Assembly (NCBI GenBank): GCA_051877705.1
Contig: JBJEJD010000011.1
Coordinates: 1-25,545 of the forward strand
From: Coprococcus_A sp051877705
GTDB taxonomy: Bacteria; Bacillota; Clostridia; Lachnospirales; Lachnospiraceae
Length of the DNA stretch: 25,545 nt
Direction: 5' to 3'
The notes below the pieces were generated by a model. The model was not told where the DNA came from. It made no database searches and was given only the letters and a program-made list of their open reading frames with translations. Shown here one piece after another: positions 22,678 through 25,545 of the stretch (positions are counted from its first letter, which is position 1; each line of letters opens with the position of its first letter). Both the position numbers and the translations under genes were made by a program.

Positions 22678-22776
22678 TTATTTCTTCTTGTCAATTCTGG
22701 AATAGATAAGCAGTCCGATGATGATAATAGCCACCACCAGAACAATCACACCGAACTTTGGAAGCATTTCTGACAT
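22678..22776 (-). CDS. Single-pass small membrane protein (32 residues)
   Basis: A short ORF with a textbook ribosome site: AAAGGAGG (22785-22792), 8 nt, then ATG. The peptide is MSEMLPKFG, a 14-residue hydrophobic segment VIVLVVAIIIIGLL, and a basic tail YSRIDKKK. That is one transmembrane helix with a positive, probably cytoplasmic C-terminus. An in-frame ATG at 22827 would lengthen it to 49 residues but has a weaker site. It lies between the phospholipase C-like gene and dapF on the same strand, consistent with cotranscription. I do not recognise a family. Confidence 0.55.
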   Translation of the reverse strand: MSEMLPKFGVIVLVVAIIIIGLLIYSRIDKKK

Positions 22777-22831
22777 ACTGCCTGCCTCCTTTGACACGGC
22801 GGTAAACGCCGTCACTACATGCTGCATCCTC

Positions 22832-23593
22832 TCATCCCCTTTCCTCTATTCGCCGAATGGCATCCTGGTATACCCCTGAGGCAGAAACCGCGAGTTCATC
22901 CCCGTACTGTCTTACAAAATCATCGGCCGCAGCTGTCATAAAGGCCTCCAGGTGATCCAACTCAAAAATCTGAATATCCTTCTCATCTCCCGCATGGTAC
23001 ATGTCCAACAGATAAGCCAGATCCCGACAAATACGCCCCATATCCTGGAGCCTCACCTCGTCCATGGCAAATACACGGATCTGTTCCCATTCCGGAACCG
23101 CCAGATGATACTTATCAATAAAATAGCCATTCAGCTTCGTATACTCCCCATAATAGTATTCCGGAGAGAAAAACTTATTCACCGGCACCTTCCTGTGCAG
23201 ATGATGCATCTCCACATCGGTGATCAGATCCTTCCGCACTTCCGGCTCTCCCTGTGCACCGTAAAATGCAATCACCGTCGGCCAGTAATCCCGGACATAG
23301 CAGGCATCCAGATGCAGATGCGCAAGATATCCCAGGATCACCGGTTCTCTCAGCCGCTGCCGGTATTTATCAAGAAAAAGGGACAGATCCGGTGCCAGCG
23401 CCAATAGTTCCAGCTGCTCAGGATTCCAGAAATGAGAAAAACGCTTCTCGTCCTTCAACCTCGTATCCGGCAGTAATGTTCCGGTAAGGAATTGCTGCTC
23501 CCAACTGCGGGATATCTCCGTCCGCTCCCTGACCTTATCCAGTATCTGTCCTGCTTCCGCCAAATGCATCACATAACCCGGCATAAAAGTCAC
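22832..23593 (-). CDS. Zinc-dependent phospholipase C-like protein
   Basis: A 253-residue protein with a His/Asp pattern like the Zn-dependent phospholipase C/S1-P1 nuclease fold: MPGYVMHLAEAG at the N-terminus, LTGTLLPDTRLKDEKRFSHF, GYLAHLHLDACYVRDYWP and VEMHHLHRKV. These His and Asp residues are the likely metal ligands. The start is a GTG at 23593, because AAGGAGGA (23601-23608) gives 7-8-nt spacing to it and is too far from the ATG three codons on. There is no signal peptide, so it is probably cytoplasmic and the substrate need not be a phospholipid. It is between cysteine synthase and the small membrane protein. Confidence 0.6.
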   Translation of the reverse strand: MTFMPGYVMHLAEAGQILDKVRERTEISRSWEQQFLTGTLLPDTRLKDEKRFSHFWNPEQLELLALAPDLSLFLDKYRQRLREPVILGYLAHLHLDACYVRDYWPTVIAFYGAQGEPEVRKDLITDVEMHHLHRKVPVNKFFSPEYYYGEYTKLNGYFIDKYHLAVPEWEQIRVFAMDEVRLQDMGRICRDLAYLLDMYHAGDEKDIQIFELDHLEAFMTAAADDFVRQYGDELAVSASGVYQDAIRRIEERG

Positions 23594-23697
23594 CCCCGTT
23601 TCCTCCTTATATAAGTATAGCATCATCCCTCACTTCAATACAAGCAGAAAACACAGACCATTCATCCGACAAAAAAGCTGCATAAGACTTATTTGAT

Positions 23698-24627
23698 TTA
23701 TTCAAAAAAGAGCGGTGTAGAAAAATATCTCTCTGCTGTATCCGGAAGGACAGTCACAACGGTCTTGCCCGGTCCCAGCTTCTGCGCCAGTTTCAGGGCG
23801 GCTGCTACATTGGTTCCGCTGGAGATGCCGCACATGAGGCCTTCTTCCTTGGCCAGCCGCTTGGATACGCTGAGGGCTTCTTCATCGGTGATGATATAGA
23901 TATTATCATAAATATTACGGTTTAAGATATCCGGAATGATACCGTCGCCGATGCCCATCTGAAGATGGGTACCAATGGTGCCACCGGCCAGAATAGCTGC
24001 ATTCTCAGGCTCTACAGCCCAGATCTCCATATCCGGATTCGCTTCTTTAAGCACTTCACCAATACCTGTAATGGTACCGCCTGTGCCGATACCGGAACAG
24101 AAGCCGTGGATCGGTCCGTCTACCTGCTCCAGAATCTCCCGGGCAGTGAAGTTTTTATGAGCCATGGTATTGTCCCGATTGGCAAACTGCTGAGGTACAA
24201 AAACCTTCGGATTCTTTTCCTGCATACGCAAAGCTGTCTGCAGGCACTCATCAATACATGCACCGATATCGCCGGCATCATGAATCAACTTCACCTCGGC
24301 CCCATAATGACGCACCAGTTTTCTGCGCTCTTCACTGACAGAGTCAGGCATAATGATAATGGTTCTGTAACCCTTAACCGCACCAACCAGAGCCAGACCA
24401 ATCCCCTGGTTGCCGCTGGTTGGCTCAACAATGATACTGTCCGGAGACAGAAGCCCCTTCTTTTCAGCCTCCTCGATCATGTTCAGGGCAGTTCTTGTCT
24501 TAATAGAACCACCAATATTGACACCCTCAAATTTCACCAGAACTCTGGCACTGCCTTCAGGAACCATACGATTGAGCTGTACCATAGGGGTATGTCCGAC
24601 AGCCTCAAGAATATTATTATAAATCAT
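23698..24627 (-). CDS. cysK: Cysteine synthase (O-acetylserine sulfhydrylase family)
   Basis: A 309-residue PLP enzyme that makes cysteine from O-acetylserine and sulfide. The PLP lysine is K43 in NIGGSIKTRTA, where NPGGSxKDR is usual, and the substrate loop is PTSGNQGIGLA instead of TSGNTG. The phosphate-binding GIGTGGTITGIG and C-terminal LMCGISSGTNVAAAL are standard. The start is taken as the ATG at 24627, 9 nt from GGAG; the ATG at 24636 abuts that site. The two variations leave some room for a related beta-substituting activity. The gene is monocistronic by spacing, and no T-box or S-box leader is seen upstream. Confidence 0.9.
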   Translation of the reverse strand: MIYNNILEAVGHTPMVQLNRMVPEGSARVLVKFEGVNIGGSIKTRTALNMIEEAEKKGLLSPDSIIVEPTSGNQGIGLALVGAVKGYRTIIIMPDSVSEERRKLVRHYGAEVKLIHDAGDIGACIDECLQTALRMQEKNPKVFVPQQFANRDNTMAHKNFTAREILEQVDGPIHGFCSGIGTGGTITGIGEVLKEANPDMEIWAVEPENAAILAGGTIGTHLQMGIGDGIIPDILNRNIYDNIYIITDEEALSVSKRLAKEEGLMCGISSGTNVAAALKLAQKLGPGKTVVTVLPDTAERYFSTPLFFE

Positions 24628-24636
24628 CAGTTTCAT

Positions 24637-24895
24637 CTCCGTACAATATATATTTTGCCTTTAAAAGGAAAGTCTAGATTATCATATCATAAAACCCAGA
24701 AAACGTGTAGGGGGTTCCAGCAAATCCTCCAACTATAAATATACGTGCATAATATATGGTATTTTCTATTATTTCCGGGGAGCAATGATATCTCTAAAGA
24801 GTTGCTTCGTCTCCACACAACGATGCCTGACACAAAAAACAAATAATAATTTACAGTTAATTTCATAGAATAGTGAGTGAAAAGCGCACAGATGC
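24637..24895. other. Intergenic, no gene recognised
   Basis: This AT-rich stretch lies between divergent cysK and vapB. Near cysK it holds only its ribosome site and TATGAT-like boxes. A leftward reading of about 37 codons (ENTIYYARIFIVGGFAG and onward) resembles a protein tail but has no start, ribosome site or recognisable match; it may be debris from an older gene. Confidence 0.4.
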
Positions 24896-24930
24896 TTGAC
24901 AAGAAATATATCCTGATATATATCCTGATA
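24896..24930 (+). promoter_or_regulatory. vapBC promoter with 12-bp tandem repeat operator
   Basis: TTGACA (24896-24901) is 17 bp from TATATC (24919-24924). Two exact copies of TATATCCTGATA (24907-24918 and 24919-24930) fill the spacer and -10. Repeats placed over a toxin-antitoxin promoter are the usual target of autoregulation by the antitoxin complex. Confidence 0.6.
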
Positions 24931-24960
24931 TATACTTTGATTACAAGGAGGTGCATTGCT

Positions 24961-25191
24961 ATGATGACTGCAAAGTTATTTCAAAATGGCAGAAGCCAGG
25001 CTGTTCGATTACCAAAAGAATGTCGCTTCTCTGGTGATGAGGTGGCAGTCAACAAGGTTGGAGACATTGTGATCTTAATGCCAAAGGAAAATAAATGGTC
25101 GGGATTTCTGAAGAGCTTAGAACTTTTCTCGGATGACTTTATGAGTAATGGAAGAGAGCAGCCGACAGCGCAGGAGCGTGAATCACTATGA
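24961..25191 (+). CDS. vapB: VapB-type antitoxin (AbrB/SpoVT fold)
   Basis: A 76-residue antitoxin. The N-terminal swapped-hairpin DNA-binding domain reads AKLFQNGRSQAVRLPKECRF, then GDEVAVNKVGDIVILMP, the standard VapB/MazE-like pattern. The C-terminal third is the toxin-binding tail. The start is ATG 24961 with AAGGAGG at 24945-24951. Its stop overlaps the toxin start by four bases (ATGA), giving translational coupling. It should bind the tandem repeats at 24907-24930. Confidence 0.88.
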   Translation: MMTAKLFQNGRSQAVRLPKECRFSGDEVAVNKVGDIVILMPKENKWSGFLKSLELFSDDFMSNGREQPTAQERESL

Positions 25192-25460
25192 AATATATGT
25201 TGGACACTAATATATGCATTTATGTGATTAAGCATAGGCCCCCGACAGTGATACAAAACTTTCTGAAATTTGATCACTATGCAGCAGAAGAATATGGGAA
25301 GATTCGTGCTGAGCTTGAAAGAAACGGAACACCGATTGGACCAATGGATATGTTAATTGCGGGACATGCAAGATCAAAGCAACTGATCCTGGTAACAAAT
25401 AATACAAGAGAATTCAATCGTGTAGAAGATTTGGAAGTCGAAGACTGGACAATCGAATAA
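25188..25460 (+). pseudogene. vapC: VapC toxin (PIN-domain ribonuclease) with internal deletion
   Basis: VapC toxins cleave tRNA or rRNA using four acidic residues and usually have 130-135 residues; this ORF has 90. The N-terminus MKYMLDTNICIYVIK is intact with D6, and the C-terminal part from DHYAAEEYGKIRAELERNGT through GPMDMLIAGHA (D54) and LVTNNTREFNRV is intact. The join after NFLKF lacks about 40-45 residues that in the family hold the I-S-x-I-T-x-A-E-L segment with the second catalytic acid. The frame is kept. The product is probably inactive as a nuclease but may still bind VapB. The ATGA overlap with vapB is preserved. Confidence 0.75.
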
Positions 25461-25481
25461 ACTTTATCAATAAGGGGCTAT

Positions 25482-25545
25482 CTATTTCCCGACAGCCCCT
25501 CTGATAACACCATACCAGTCCGCATTATTCTTCTGGACCTTTGTT
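25482..25545 (-). CDS. Possible C-terminal end of a leftward gene cut by the window edge
   Basis: A leftward frame reads TKVQKNNADWYGVIRGAVGK followed by a TAG at 25482-25484. Its composition looks coding and its stop lies within a hairpin (GGGGCT/AGCCCC, 25475-25499), as is common where a terminator stem overlaps a gene end. No family can be named from 20 residues. Confidence 0.3.
   Translation of the reverse strand, partial: TKVQKNNADWYGVIRGAVGK

Noticed and set aside
23614..23643. TTGTAT-18-TATACT promoter before the phospholipase C-like gene
   Set aside because: The boxes are good, but transcription would start at the edge of the ribosome site, leaving almost no leader; not listed as a feature.
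24637..24960. T-box or S-box leader before cysteine synthase
   Set aside because: No T-box sequence, no specifier stem and no terminator are seen on the minus strand.
25525..25545. A leftward tail ending in KGPEE
   Set aside because: Another frame over the same bases is open for longer (20 codons) and ends within the hairpin, so it is preferred, though both are weak.

Overview
The window looks like a chromosomal scaffold piece from an anaerobic, fermentative Clostridia (most likely Lachnospiraceae). The support is low-to-moderate GC, strong Shine-Dalgarno sequences throughout, ferredoxin-dependent 2-oxoacid oxidation, DUF1292 proteins, a nickel-pincer (lar) operon and DAP-type lysine/cell-wall enzymes. 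No rRNA, tRNA, CRISPR array or intact mobile element was seen. Two runs of exactly 100 N (3861-3960 and 20487-20586) are placeholder gaps of unknown true size; both interrupt genes.

Layout. 1-1300: the start of a polysaccharide ABC-2 permease (leftward, cut by the window edge), divergent from a CpsB/YwqE-type phosphatase. 1477-1851: a small ParB/sulfiredoxin-fold protein. 1871-5265 (leftward): larB-larC-larE, for the nickel-pincer nucleotide cofactor, behind a strong promoter and a structured, terminator-containing leader RNA. No larA client is present. 5321-9477: housekeeping genes (aspartokinase, EamA transporter, YgjP metallopeptidase, exonuclease III, a DUF1292 protein). 9561-9715: a GC-rich structured segment ending in a terminator, possibly a small RNA. 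9746-19001: a coherent catabolic module with an NhaC antiporter, MFS carrier and GlcD-type FAD oxidase (leftward), a CoA-transferase (leftward), an IclR regulator (leftward), and a four-subunit 2-oxoacid:ferredoxin oxidoreductase (rightward). 19183-22615: a second DUF1292 gene, a gap-truncated acyl-CoA dehydrogenase-like gene, an HTH-CBS-hotdog regulator and dapF. 22678-24627: a tiny membrane protein, a phospholipase C-like protein and a cysteine synthase. 24961-25460: a VapBC toxin-antitoxin pair whose toxin has lost its middle.

How the parts fit. The 9746-19001 block reads as one pathway: import of an organic acid, oxidation of a 2-hydroxyacid to a 2-oxoacid by the FAD enzyme, oxidative decarboxylation to acyl-CoA with reduction of ferredoxin, then CoA transfer to conserve the thioester. 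Three near-identical palindromes (GAAC-NNN-GTTC) sit at the promoters of its three transcription units, which points to a small IclR regulon. The substrate cannot be read from sequence.

The most distinctive features are: (1) the lar leader RNA, with two mutually exclusive pairings for one arm of its terminator, which looks like a ligand- or metal-responsive switch in front of a nickel-cofactor operon; (2) a 30-bp in-frame minisatellite in larC encoding a His/Asp/Glu metal-binding tract, in which the assembly broke; and (3) the three-site IclR regulon.
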